Part shown: one piece after another, positions 27,088 to 36,960 of the stretch
Layout: each line of letters starts with the position of its first letter
How positions within the stretch are numbered: position 1 is the stretch's first letter
Source: Carboxylicivirga longa
Lineage (GTDB): Bacteria; Bacteroidota; Bacteroidia; Bacteroidales; Marinilabiliaceae
Length of the DNA: 64,000 bases
Assembly: GCF_050589825.1 (NCBI RefSeq)
Contig: NZ_JBNGOZ010000023.1
Coordinates: 14,050 to 78,049 of the forward strand
Direction: 5' to 3'
The notes under the pieces: generated by a model
What the model saw: the letters and a program-made list of their open reading frames with translations, nothing else
Database searches by the model: none
What the model was told of the DNA's origin: nothing
Program-made: the position numbers and the translations under genes

Positions 27088-28353
27088 CTACTGCTGTGTT
27101 TGTTGTAACCTAACCAAGGCTTCCAGAAAATAATAATCGGCATAAACCAGCGGAACATCTTTTTCCACGCCATGAGGAATACTGCCGACACTATGATCGA
27201 GTATAAAATACTTATTCACTTTTGGATCAGCCAGGTAGTTATCAACCAAACTATTGACCATTGCCACTGCCTGGTCATAATATTTGTCGCCCTGTTCGGC
27301 ATTCCAGCTGACTTCAATTAAGGCGGATGCTACAATGGCCGCAGCCGAAGCATCGCGCGGTATCACCGAATACTCTGACGCATCATAATCCCACTCAGGT
27401 GTAAAACCAGGCGTTTGAACATTGTAATCCCACAAGGGCACCAAATCATCAGGCAGATTATCATCATTAAGGATAAAGTCCGCAATATTAAGTGCAAAAT
27501 TCAGATACTTTTCGTCTTTTGTATACCGATAACATAAGACGTATCCATAAAGTCCCCAAGCCTGTCCGCGTGCCCAGGAGGATTCATCAGTAAAGCCCTG
27601 ACAGGTCGCTTTATCTTTCACAGCCCCTGTTTCCTCATCGTAGTCCACCACATGATAACAACTGTAATCAGCCCGATAATGATTCTTCATAGTGGCATCT
27701 GCATGAGCTATTGCGATATTGTAATATTTAGGATTACCACTCAATATTGAGGCTTCAAACAGTATCTCAAGGTTCATCATGTTATCGATTATCACCGGAT
27801 AGAACCATTCAGTAGTCCCATCCCAGGCTTTTCGATAGTCCCAGGACTTAATTAAGCCCACCTTGGGATTAAAGCGTTTTGACAATGATTGAGCTGCATT
27901 GATGAGTACCTCCTTATATTCCTCTTTTTCACTCAGTCGATAACCATTACCATAGCTACAGCCAATCATAAATCCTACATCATGGTGACCAGACCAATGC
28001 TGAATAGGTGCTAAAGCTTCTGTCCATCGGATGGCTTCCTTTTTCCATTTTTCTTCACTCGTCAGTTGATAAATATACCATAGGTTACCGGCAAAGAAAC
28101 CACTTGTCCAATTGTAGATACCCACAGTCGTCAGTTTATTATCTTTATCCAAAGTGCGAGGTATGCGACTGGTATCCTTAACTTCCTGTAATGTGTAGTT
28201 GGTTTGCGACTCAGCAAATTCAGTAACCTGAGCGTAATCCCTATTATCATCAGGCGTTTGACAGGAAACAACTGATAACATAATTACTAATCCCCATAAA
28301 ACCAAGCTGTTCATATTTTTTATTATAAACTTTGTTATACTATTAATATTCAT
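27088..28353 (-). CDS. Unsaturated glucuronyl hydrolase, GH88 family, lipoprotein
   Basis: A 421-residue GH88 enzyme, the second in the window. The N-terminus has two lysines, a hydrophobic core and lipobox 'SVVSC' (C31), so it is probably membrane-anchored; a shorter start at Met14 would lose the positive charges. Catalytic aspartates are D125 in 'HHDVGF' and D190 in 'IIDNMMNLE'. 'NWTSGFFAGN' (81-90) and 'SSWARGQAWGLYG' match the other copy. The two GH88 proteins share the family pattern but differ in loop sequences, so they may handle different sulfation states or linkages. It lies 54 bases after the GH2 gene and acts downstream of the PL8 lyases. Confidence 0.93.
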   Translation of the reverse strand: MNINSITKFIIKNMNSLVLWGLVIMLSVVSCQTPDDNRDYAQVTEFAESQTNYTLQEVKDTSRIPRTLDKDNKLTTVGIYNWTSGFFAGNLWYIYQLTSEEKWKKEAIRWTEALAPIQHWSGHHDVGFMIGCSYGNGYRLSEKEEYKEVLINAAQSLSKRFNPKVGLIKSWDYRKAWDGTTEWFYPVIIDNMMNLEILFEASILSGNPKYYNIAIAHADATMKNHYRADYSCYHVVDYDEETGAVKDKATCQGFTDESSWARGQAWGLYGYVLCYRYTKDEKYLNFALNIADFILNDDNLPDDLVPLWDYNVQTPGFTPEWDYDASEYSVIPRDASAAAIVASALIEVSWNAEQGDKYYDQAVAMVNSLVDNYLADPKVNKYFILDHSVGSIPHGVEKDVPLVYADYYFLEALVRLQQTQQ

Positions 28354-28407
28354 TTGAATTTTAATCTTTCCCTATAGTCATGTTGGATATTGCACCAACC
28401 AGCATCT

Positions 28408-31077
28408 TTACTTTGTTTTCTCACCAAAGTCTTCCTGCTGTTTTTCAACCTCCTTGAGTTTTAAATCGTTTAACTCTTTTCTCAGGCGCTTCACTTCCTC
28501 TTGCAAATCCTTATCCTTATCCTCGTTTAAAGCCCGCTTTATTTGAGTATTCATTGTTCTTTGTGACCATTCCACCTCATCATATAGCATTGGTTTATCG
28601 GTCGGGTGCGATTTTATTTGCAGATGTCCACTCACGGGTTTATTAATGCCATCGAATAAAACAGACGCTTTAATATTGATAACACCAGGCTTGGTGGTGG
28701 CCCTTATTAAAGCAGGTGCTGTACCCCACTGAACGGACTGTAAACTGGTTAAAACAGCCTCATCACCAACCAAACTACCTTCGCCCTCAACTTCAAATTT
28801 CACATGCCAATTATTCAGGCGTTTGATCCTGCCATTCTTATCCGCAATAGCCGCCACTACCGTTACGCAATCCGAACCATTGGCAGTGAGCTGTGTCCCT
28901 TCATCATCCAACCATAAAAGGATTTTTTCAGGCCTCCTGGCTGGTGACACTCTATGAGAAGCCACTTCTTTACCGTTCACATAGCCGACTGCTTCCATGA
29001 AAACTTCAGCTTGCTTTCCGGCTCGCGCTTTGGCTTTATCTTTCATAAAATCATACACGCCTTCAAAAACGATAATGGGAGCAGGCATTCCCTTTTCGTG
29101 CATCCCTCGGGTATAGGTATAACTTTCACCCCCTTCAAATACCTGCAACCTTACTTCGTCACAATTGGAATAAACGTTGACATCTGACGGGGAGAAGGGG
29201 GTCATCTCGTGCGCAATAAAAACCATTGGCCCGGTTTCGGCAATCAGGTCCTGTTGCTCAGCCGAACGCTGTGATTTAAAGAGTTCGTATGAATATTTAG
29301 GTTGACGAAAAGCATCCATAATACCCCCATAGAAAGGATCGGGATGATAGCCCCGGTTATGATCAAAAGCGTGCCAAAGGCTTCCTCCAACATGCTGCCT
29401 AGTTGTTCGGTAGAGAGCATCATAACTTGTGAAAGGATAATCGGGGCACGCATAATGCTTCGCCTGAATCAGCATAGGCACTTCTCCCCAATCTTTATTA
29501 ACCCGGCTGGTTGAATTATGAGCATTCCAATCATCAACATTATCCCCCCATTCTCTTGTAAAATAAGTTCTTGAGGGATCAAGATGCTTAACCGACCACC
29601 CTTTGGCACTGGTTTGTGGGTGTGCAAAGTGGATATCAAAATGTTTACTCCCCCTGGCTTCAGCATCACAGGCAGAGTAGCAATTCGGATATGGAAATTC
29701 TTCATCCACAATTTCTCTGGTGTTTTTAGCAAAATTAGCCGGATACCAAGTCTCATTCAGTATAGGTTCCCACAACCAGATAGAAGCATGATTGCGATCA
29801 CGTCGCACCATATTACGAATATCCTTGTATACTCGCTGTTCAAAAATTGGATCGTCATTCCAAAATTGCCAGCCGGGCGTATTCACAATCACCAGCAAGC
29901 CTAATTCATCACAAGCATCCATAAAGGCCGGGTCTTGAGGATAATGCGCATTACGTATGACTTTTAAACCGGCATCACGTAATTTCTTGGCATCGCGCCA
30001 ATGTATGCTATTGGGGAGTGCATTGCCCAGAACGGCAAAATCCTGATGCCGATTGGCCCCGATTAGAGGGTTTGGATATGGTTTCCCATTCAACCAAAAA
30101 CCATCGGCGCCCTTAAACTCAAAGCTGCGGATACCAATGCGCTTGCGGTAACCATCAATTACCTGACCAGTCCTATTTTCAACGCTAACCTCTAAACTAT
30201 AAAGGTATGGCTGTTCGGGCGACCACAAACAGGGTTGAACCACCTCCATTTTCTCAGTAACAACATTCGCCTGCTTACCCTTAAGCTTCATCTTACCTTC
30301 AGTCCTTGCCACAACAGCACCTTTATCATCTTTCAAACGATACTTAATCATTCCCTCGAAGTCTTCAGGAAGTTCATTGCGAAAATGGGCTTTAAGTGTT
30401 ATTGATGCCCGCTCCTCTGATACTTCATCGTAAGCAACCAACAGACCACCTCCTGCTACCTCGTCTTCATAATTGGCATTGGTGATGTATACAGAATTAT
30501 GGGCGACTAACCAACAGTCGCGATAAATACCTCCAAAATAGGCAAAATCAAGAACCTCTTGCGGTTTGCCCGGCGGGAATGTTTGATCATTGCTATTATC
30601 GGCCCATACCGCAATCACATTGTCTTCCTCCCAGTTTATATAGGAGGTTATATCAGCAATTACCGGCAGATAACCACCAAAATGCGTCTTCACTAAGTGA
30701 CCATTAATCCATACCTTTGACTTGCCCATGATGGCTTCGAAGTTCAAGAAAAGCTTTTTACCTTTTAATTCTATATCGGGAGTAAAATGCTTTCGGTACC
30801 AGGTTTCGCCCTGATAGTTGATACTGCCACTAGCTTGCAACGGCAGATACTCTGTGCCATGTGGCAAAGCAACCACATCCCATGTACTATCGTCATACTG
30901 TTTTTCAAAAGCACCTTCTTGAGCCCCTTTAAAAAACCGCCACGCCACGTTCATTGAATACACCTCACGTCCGCTATTTTCCAAGTGAAAGAACCCTGCT
31001 GTTGAAAACGTTGGTTGGTGTTCAGCACGTATAAAAGCTGATAGCAATAACATATTTAATAAAAAAATCCTCTTCAT
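28408..31077 (-). CDS. GH2-family glycoside hydrolase with C-terminal coiled coil
   Basis: An 889-residue exported GH2 enzyme with a signal peptide (1-18). It has a sugar-binding jelly roll (about 40-195), an Ig-like domain (200-320), a TIM barrel (about 325-600) and C-terminal Ig-like domains. The acid/base is likely E442 in 'PILNETWY', and the nucleophile E509 in 'YFTREWGDN'. 'IGANRHQDF' (339-347) marks the barrel entry. The last 55 residues are charged and heptad-like (835-889), a probable coiled coil. GH2 members are beta-galactosidases, beta-glucuronidases or beta-mannosidases; this one cannot be assigned with certainty. It starts 92 bases after the larger GH2 gene and belongs to the SusC/SusD-led unit. 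Confidence 0.88.
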   Translation of the reverse strand: MKRIFLLNMLLLSAFIRAEHQPTFSTAGFFHLENSGREVYSMNVAWRFFKGAQEGAFEKQYDDSTWDVVALPHGTEYLPLQASGSINYQGETWYRKHFTPDIELKGKKLFLNFEAIMGKSKVWINGHLVKTHFGGYLPVIADITSYINWEEDNVIAVWADNSNDQTFPPGKPQEVLDFAYFGGIYRDCWLVAHNSVYITNANYEDEVAGGGLLVAYDEVSEERASITLKAHFRNELPEDFEGMIKYRLKDDKGAVVARTEGKMKLKGKQANVVTEKMEVVQPCLWSPEQPYLYSLEVSVENRTGQVIDGYRKRIGIRSFEFKGADGFWLNGKPYPNPLIGANRHQDFAVLGNALPNSIHWRDAKKLRDAGLKVIRNAHYPQDPAFMDACDELGLLVIVNTPGWQFWNDDPIFEQRVYKDIRNMVRRDRNHASIWLWEPILNETWYPANFAKNTREIVDEEFPYPNCYSACDAEARGSKHFDIHFAHPQTSAKGWSVKHLDPSRTYFTREWGDNVDDWNAHNSTSRVNKDWGEVPMLIQAKHYACPDYPFTSYDALYRTTRQHVGGSLWHAFDHNRGYHPDPFYGGIMDAFRQPKYSYELFKSQRSAEQQDLIAETGPMVFIAHEMTPFSPSDVNVYSNCDEVRLQVFEGGESYTYTRGMHEKGMPAPIIVFEGVYDFMKDKAKARAGKQAEVFMEAVGYVNGKEVASHRVSPARRPEKILLWLDDEGTQLTANGSDCVTVVAAIADKNGRIKRLNNWHVKFEVEGEGSLVGDEAVLTSLQSVQWGTAPALIRATTKPGVINIKASVLFDGINKPVSGHLQIKSHPTDKPMLYDEVEWSQRTMNTQIKRALNEDKDKDLQEEVKRLRKELNDLKLKEVEKQQEDFGEKTK

Positions 31078-31169
31078 TCGGTTATAGTGTAATTTTATCT
31101 ATGAAAAGATATATTTAACTCATTAGAAACTTTTGACAATTAGGCTGTGTTCTTTCCATAAAAATGCAA

Positions 31170-34100
31170 TTAGAAAAATGATAAATCACCAATGGCCGCC
31201 CATTTTCGATTATTGACTTCTTTAAGTGAAACAAATTTAACGAAACGCACATCGGGCGATTTCTTAAAGAAAACCTTTTGAATAGCAGCACTATTTGTAA
31301 ATTGCCCTTTAACAATAGGCTTTCCCCAATTTTTCCCATCACTACTAAGGTAGACCTCATAATCAGCTACTCGCCCGTTTTCGGAATCCTGACGTGGCGT
31401 GTAGGTCAAGCCAGATAACTGTCTCTCCTGTCCCAATTCAATAACTACATAATGCGAATGACTAGCCCTCCATTCACCATTCCATTCACTGCTCCAAAAC
31501 GTATCCGGGTCACCATCAAGCATATCTTTATAGTCATGTAAGGGCCAACGGCTGGAACCTTCCACCACCCGATTCTGAGTTTTCGGATCACGCAGAAGAT
31601 TCCGAAGGGCCCCCATGTCAACCTTTTGGTCGGGACAAAAACGCTTGCTATTCATATACTCCACAATTGCATTTCTTAGCTGCTGTGCAACAGGGCGCTC
31701 TTCCAACTCTCTTTCCAAATCAAATGCACAGGCTAATAATCTCCCCTTGCCAATCCTGGCTTCGAAAACTGCAGCTAACTTATTATTACGATGATAATCA
31801 TCAATTATCTGCACCACCGGCTTTAATCCCTTAAAATCATTGATTACAAAAGCATTGGCGCCATCCACTAAATCCATCCAACGGGCATCGGCATGTGACT
31901 GTGTGGGGAAATATTTGAACAAGGGGTGCTCGGGATTGCATAATAATCCGGCGGTACCAGGATATACACGCCCAAGGGCCCCCCGATTAAAAGACCAGTA
32001 TTGAGGCGTGTATGATATCTTTTGAACTGTATTGCCATAATCAGCTGTTGGCCATAGAAGTAATACCTTACCTCCATCATTTAACAGCTGCTGCGCCTTT
32101 GCGTCAATACGATGAGTTATATAGATACCATCCTCAACAGGTCTTTCGCCAGAAGATGGGTAGACATAAAAATCCCATTCATTTTCATAACTCGTCTCTT
32201 CTATAGCTAGTTGCAACACATATTGCCCTGGCTGCTTGCAAACATCCAATTCCAGCCTAATCAGTCCAATATTTGTTACTGCCCCTTGCTCTGCATTCAC
32301 TTTATTAAACTGTCCATTCTTGATTAAAGCGCCATTTTCATTAATTAAACGCCATGTGACAGTTTTGTCTTTTAATATTTTCTGACCATAGTTAAACACG
32401 CTAGCTTTTGCCTCAAACGATTCATCATTGGTATAGACCCACTTATCCATGCGCAAAAGCGGGACCACATCATTGCAGAACTGTTTGAATTTATCCGTAG
32501 TTATATAACCTTTACTATCCCAAAATGGATCAAGGATACCAACCATCGCTTCCGACTGCCCCGGAAAATCCTGAAGACCTAAAAATTGAAACCCAGCCAC
32601 TCCTTCGGTCCTAAAAAGTGATTCAAAAACCTGCTTGGTATGCCAAATGCCATGCTTACCAGAAGCTTCAGCCATTGCTTCATCCTGATCTGCCAGTCCA
32701 TTTTCGACTAAACGTTCATAAAGAGGATAAAAATTATCGGGCCGCTTCACTCCATCATACTTCTGCATAAATGCGAAACCAGGGTACATCACCCACTGCC
32801 CATTTTCATGTATGATTAATGGTGGTTCATCGGTACTTTTTCCAGCCGAGAAGTCGAAATTATTATTCTTAATTAGTCGTTCCCTTGGTATGTTGCAACT
32901 TTCACCATTCTCCCAATTTTTATCATAGCGAATAGCACTTGAGCGGTGCTTTTTCTTTACATGACCGGCCTGCGTTGAATACAAGCGGCGCGAATCAAAA
33001 CCTCTATAGGCATCAATCACCCTGTTTTTATGCACATTATCTGCATGTGACAATTCATTCCCAAGAGCCATAAAGGCAAATGAAGGATGATTACCATATT
33101 CCTTCAATATCCGAAATCCATCATTATAAAGATATTCAAGCACATATTCATCGGGAGTTGGTTCGGGACCCCAAATTAGCTCTGCCTGTAAATAAATTCC
33201 AAGCGCATCAGCCACCTCAAAGGCGGCCTTGGGGGGACAAACCGAATGAAAGCGAACATGATTCATCCCGTAAGACTTGATGGTTGATAAGATACGCCTC
33301 CATTCTGATTGATTCATTGGCATGAATCCTGTTTTAGGATAGATAGCACAATCAAGTGTGCCCCGAAAAAAAACGGGCCGGTTATTAACAAGAACAGTTG
33401 TGCCACTGGTTGATATTTTACGAAACCCAAAATGGGTGTCGATCTGCTCATGGAATAAGTCATTTTGCACATCCGACATTTCAACGCTCAACGTATATAA
33501 TTCAGGCGAATATTCATCCCACCAAGTGACCGGTTGCTCAACCGTCAAATAGAATTCTTGTAGGCTACCTCCATATTCAATATTGCGTGTCGTTGTTTTA
33601 GTCGCCACCACCTTTCCACCTTTATCTTTTATGACTAGTCGGAAACACCCTTTGGTTCTTCCTATATGATTAGCGACCTTGGTTTCAACCCTTACAGCCT
33701 GATCTTCAATCTCTGTAAACACACGTGTTGAAGTCATATGCACCTGGTCGGTTGAGCGGAGTTCCATTTGACCAACGACTCCATTCCAGTTGGTTTGGGT
33801 ATGATAGGTATAACCATGTGCCATACCGCCAATTAGGTTAGTGTTGTCAATACATAGGGTAATACGATGCTTCTTTCCGGGCTTTATATAATCTGTGATA
33901 TCAAAGCTTCGCGGTGCATAAAGTGAAACATCCTCTCCCACCTTCTGCTCATCAACCCAAACCACCATTTTAAACAGACTTCGCTCTAAAAAAAGCTCCA
34001 CCCGCTTTCCTTGCCAAGACCGAGGAACCACCACTTCTTTCTGATACCAGGCAGCTCCAATATATTTATATTTTCTGGTTGGGGCAGTATTCAATTCATA

Positions 34101-34385
34101 AATCCACTCGGGGCTTCCAAAATCACGAGGGAATACAAAATTACGGGTGATTGAGTCTGCCGGCCAAGGTTTGGTTTTATATCCTTTTTGATTTGTATCA
34201 GTCGTTCCGGGGAGTTGCACGGTCTCGTTTAATTCATCGTTTAGGAACCATTCGTCCTTAGAACCTATGTTGTCAGGATCGAGTTGAAAACGCCAGGTTC
34301 CAGATAGATCAATCACATTCTGAGCAACCAAAGTGGCCGAGTTACAAGCTAACAACGCTAACGCAAATAAAATAACTCTATTCAT
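31170..34385 (-). CDS. GH2-family glycoside hydrolase with C-terminal F5/8 type C domain
   Basis: A 1071-residue GH2 enzyme with a signal peptide (1-22). It has an N-terminal jelly roll (about 24-215, 'DLSGTWRFQLDP'), an Ig-like domain, and a TIM barrel with the proposed acid/base E444 in 'MALGNELSHA' and nucleophile E527 in 'LIIHENGQW'. A beta-rich linker follows. A discoidin-like F5/8 type C (CBM32-like) domain closes the protein (about 930-1071, with 'DGDPDTFWSSEW' and 'HYVVIELGQERQLSGLTYTPR'). Such domains usually bind galactose or GalNAc-containing glycans, which suits a chondroitin-like target. The family is secure; substrate is inferred. The upstream 508 bases hold no gene. Confidence 0.88.
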   Translation of the reverse strand: MNRVILFALALLACNSATLVAQNVIDLSGTWRFQLDPDNIGSKDEWFLNDELNETVQLPGTTDTNQKGYKTKPWPADSITRNFVFPRDFGSPEWIYELNTAPTRKYKYIGAAWYQKEVVVPRSWQGKRVELFLERSLFKMVVWVDEQKVGEDVSLYAPRSFDITDYIKPGKKHRITLCIDNTNLIGGMAHGYTYHTQTNWNGVVGQMELRSTDQVHMTSTRVFTEIEDQAVRVETKVANHIGRTKGCFRLVIKDKGGKVVATKTTTRNIEYGGSLQEFYLTVEQPVTWWDEYSPELYTLSVEMSDVQNDLFHEQIDTHFGFRKISTSGTTVLVNNRPVFFRGTLDCAIYPKTGFMPMNQSEWRRILSTIKSYGMNHVRFHSVCPPKAAFEVADALGIYLQAELIWGPEPTPDEYVLEYLYNDGFRILKEYGNHPSFAFMALGNELSHADNVHKNRVIDAYRGFDSRRLYSTQAGHVKKKHRSSAIRYDKNWENGESCNIPRERLIKNNNFDFSAGKSTDEPPLIIHENGQWVMYPGFAFMQKYDGVKRPDNFYPLYERLVENGLADQDEAMAEASGKHGIWHTKQVFESLFRTEGVAGFQFLGLQDFPGQSEAMVGILDPFWDSKGYITTDKFKQFCNDVVPLLRMDKWVYTNDESFEAKASVFNYGQKILKDKTVTWRLINENGALIKNGQFNKVNAEQGAVTNIGLIRLELDVCKQPGQYVLQLAIEETSYENEWDFYVYPSSGERPVEDGIYITHRIDAKAQQLLNDGGKVLLLWPTADYGNTVQKISYTPQYWSFNRGALGRVYPGTAGLLCNPEHPLFKYFPTQSHADARWMDLVDGANAFVINDFKGLKPVVQIIDDYHRNNKLAAVFEARIGKGRLLACAFDLERELEERPVAQQLRNAIVEYMNSKRFCPDQKVDMGALRNLLRDPKTQNRVVEGSSRWPLHDYKDMLDGDPDTFWSSEWNGEWRASHSHYVVIELGQERQLSGLTYTPRQDSENGRVADYEVYLSSDGKNWGKPIVKGQFTNSAAIQKVFFKKSPDVRFVKFVSLKEVNNRKWAAIGDLSFF

Positions 34386-34893
34386 CTTTATTCATTTTTC
34401 ATATTCATTATAAACACAGCGCATAAAACCTTCGCTTGGGCACTAATAATCAATATATTTTTACTCCAAAACAACTTATACACTTGCTAGTATAATTCTG
34501 TGTAAACCGCACTCTCTACGATAACACACAAAATGAATTTTAACGTAAATAATAAACTAATAAAGGGTTGGGCTTTTTATAACATGATGTCTGATGCTTA
34601 TGCTTGTTGCATGTACGAGCAGCATCAAAGATTTTAAAAGGCAAAAGATAGAAGGTGTTCTTAAACAATTAATAGGTGGTTAGATCTTATTGTGAGCACT
34701 ATAAAAGGAACCTACGCCCTGTCTATTAATAGTAAGAAGATTGCTTTTGACTATAGTGATGGAATGGCCTTAGCTCAAAAGCGCCCCGCCATTCCATCAA
34801 AATATTATCAACATGCCGTTTTTAGAGCAAAATATTCTCTAGGTGATTATTTTCATTTTGAAATACAATTACGCTTTGTAAAGCTATGTGTCA
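34386..34893. other. Non-coding gap between SusD and GH2 genes
   Basis: These 508 bases hold no convincing gene; the short + strand frame at 34692-34901 runs into the SusD gene and resembles no known protein. The only structure seen is the inverted repeat at 34758-34798. The gap probably carries a separate promoter for the GH2 genes, though none with the TAnnTTTG pattern was clear. Confidence 0.5.
34758..34798. repeat. Perfect 11-bp inverted repeat
   Basis: GATGGAATGGC at 34758-34768 pairs with GCCATTCCATC at 34788-34798 around a 19-base loop. No T-run follows on the - strand, so it is not a standard terminator. It may trim or protect the SusD transcript end or be an operator. Confidence 0.45.
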
Positions 34894-36867
34894 CTATTTA
34901 GACCACCACATTTTAACAGTATACCAGTGGTTACTTGGGCCTACAGAAGGATTTGCTTCCCGTTGTCTTTCCATGGCACCAAAAACATTACCTCCATTGG
35001 CGGCCAACTCTGAAGGCGGATACTCAGCACGTTCAGCACGGTAACCTTCGGTAACTCCACCGGCATTTTGCATCCAAGGAATATAAGCAACGGGGTTACT
35101 CGGATAACCAACACCTGGTATCCATCCGTCTGGCACTAAACCTTCGAAACCAGGAATAAAACCTTCTTCCGGATCGGAGTAATATACAGGAACATAAAAT
35201 GGTAAGCCTAAACGAGTAATGGGCTCTCCTTCTGGTGTAAATGTCGCAAACTCTTCCATTGGGAAATTCTCAACGACAACTTTAGGCAACTTGGTTCTCC
35301 GCCATAATGCCCAAGCTTCGAATCCATTTGGGAACAGCGCTTTCCAACGCTCAAGCACAATTTGTTCCATAGCATCTTTAGCTCCCCATACAATTGCCGG
35401 GTGCTGCAAATACTCTTCTACAGACGCCTCATAATCCAAATTATCGGACGCACTTTGATTGTATTTGGCAATCATCCGTTCCACATGATCTGCTCCTGCA
35501 AGGTATTTTGGATACTTGGCGAAACAAGCGCGAATACCATTTTCGTAATTGCTTTTAACATCACCCCCAATTTGCCATCGATGAGCTGCCTCTGCAAGCA
35601 GAAAACAAACTTCATCATAACTCATAATAATGCTTTTATTAGTGACGTTACCAAAGGTTGTTGGATTAACAGCTGCGAAACAGTTATACTGCAAAAACTC
35701 AGCTTCTTCAGGCGTAGTTGGTTTCTCTCTGGGTGAAAACCCGGTTAATTTAATCCCAATATTGGCATTGGCCAATTCGCCTAAATCGGCAACATCAACA
35801 GTAATGTACTGCAGGTCTCCCAGCTCATTTTCGTCTGGTCGCCAGGTTCTAAGACTTACATTGGGGATATACGGTTCGCCACTATGTGCTCCTTTTATAA
35901 AGGGATTGTAGTCAATTTGTCCTTCCCATGCCTCAATATCGTAGGCGGTTGAGGACTTTACATACTGAGAGGCTACCCAAAAGATACGAGCATCTTTAGT
36001 ATCCTGCATTTCTCTAACAAATGGCTCCCCTACAAAACACTCTTCCCATCTTCTCTGGTATCCACTAAAAACAGCTGCCGATTGATTGATATGTATACCG
36101 GCACCCCCCAGTTCTTCATGCGAAACGGTGGCATCATCATCCAAACTAGTCATTACTCCGGCACTGTGGCTAATGGCATCGCTAACTACTTTTTTAGCTT
36201 CTTCGGCATTAACATTTACCATTCTCATACCCACACGCATTAGGTAGGAGTTAACAAATTTTTGCCATTTCGTAATATCACCGGCATACATCAGGTCCGA
36301 TTTTCCGGTAAATGGTGTTCCTGATTCGAGCTGGGTACGCGCCTCTTGTAAATCTGCAATGATATAGGCGTATACATCTTTTTGATTGTCATATTTTGGT
36401 GATAAAACGCCATCGACAAAGCCTTTACCGGCTTCTTTATAGGGGATATCCCCAAAAATATCTGTTAACCGGTGCAGGGTAATAGCCTTGAGTATCTTAA
36501 CCTGAGCGAGTTTGGCATCGTTTTGATTGTTTTCGTTGCTTACTTGAAGTTTACTGCGAAGATCAGCCAAGTTTTTAATGGTGGTTGTGAATTGTGTGTT
36601 CCAATAACCATTTAACGCACTCAAGTCTCTAAACGCCTGTCCATCTGGATAAATATGATTTCCCAATCCGGACAATGGTAAAACGGTTGACCCCAGTGCA
36701 TAGTACATATTTCCACCAACATGAGCCAGTTGCGAATAAGCGAACTGGTACTCATCGTTGATTTCTGTATTTTTATTGGGGTTGAAATTGATCTCTTCAA
36801 AATCTTTTGTGCAGGCAATTGCTATTATTGCCAGCAAAAGGACTGAAATTTTATATAAATATTTCAT
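34894..36867 (-). CDS. SusD/RagB-family glycan-binding lipoprotein
   Basis: A 657-residue SusD-like protein. The better start is the ATG at 36867, which gives signal peptide 'MKYLYKISVLLLAIIAIAC' with C19 as the lipidated cysteine; the frame is open for nine more codons upstream. The mature protein begins 'TKDFEEINFNPNKNTEIN', which matches the SusD-like subgroup with an Asn-Pro-Asn motif. Helical repeats contain 'LAQVKILKAITLHRLTDIFGDIPY', a standard TPR-containing SusD core segment. SusD proteins sit on the outer surface as the lid of the SusC transporter and capture oligosaccharides. It is 93 bases downstream of the SusC gene and is certainly its partner. Confidence 0.9.
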   Translation of the reverse strand: MKYLYKISVLLLAIIAIACTKDFEEINFNPNKNTEINDEYQFAYSQLAHVGGNMYYALGSTVLPLSGLGNHIYPDGQAFRDLSALNGYWNTQFTTTIKNLADLRSKLQVSNENNQNDAKLAQVKILKAITLHRLTDIFGDIPYKEAGKGFVDGVLSPKYDNQKDVYAYIIADLQEARTQLESGTPFTGKSDLMYAGDITKWQKFVNSYLMRVGMRMVNVNAEEAKKVVSDAISHSAGVMTSLDDDATVSHEELGGAGIHINQSAAVFSGYQRRWEECFVGEPFVREMQDTKDARIFWVASQYVKSSTAYDIEAWEGQIDYNPFIKGAHSGEPYIPNVSLRTWRPDENELGDLQYITVDVADLGELANANIGIKLTGFSPREKPTTPEEAEFLQYNCFAAVNPTTFGNVTNKSIIMSYDEVCFLLAEAAHRWQIGGDVKSNYENGIRACFAKYPKYLAGADHVERMIAKYNQSASDNLDYEASVEEYLQHPAIVWGAKDAMEQIVLERWKALFPNGFEAWALWRRTKLPKVVVENFPMEEFATFTPEGEPITRLGLPFYVPVYYSDPEEGFIPGFEGLVPDGWIPGVGYPSNPVAYIPWMQNAGGVTEGYRAERAEYPPSELAANGGNVFGAMERQREANPSVGPSNHWYTVKMWWSK

Positions 36868-36960
36868 GTGTCTATATTTATTTTCAACTGCCACAGGGAA
36901 CTCTCCACCTTAATCATTTTCCAGAGTGATTAATCCCTTATCATGGCCTGTTGCATGTGA

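Noticed and set aside
34692..34901. A 69-codon + strand frame between SusD and GH2 genes
   Set aside because: It overlaps the end of the SusD gene, has no family resemblance, no signal and no neighbour on its strand; chance frame.
36905..36940. Short AATCA/TGATT hairpin between SusC and SusD genes
   Set aside because: Five-base arms in AT-rich DNA are expected by chance and no T-tract follows.
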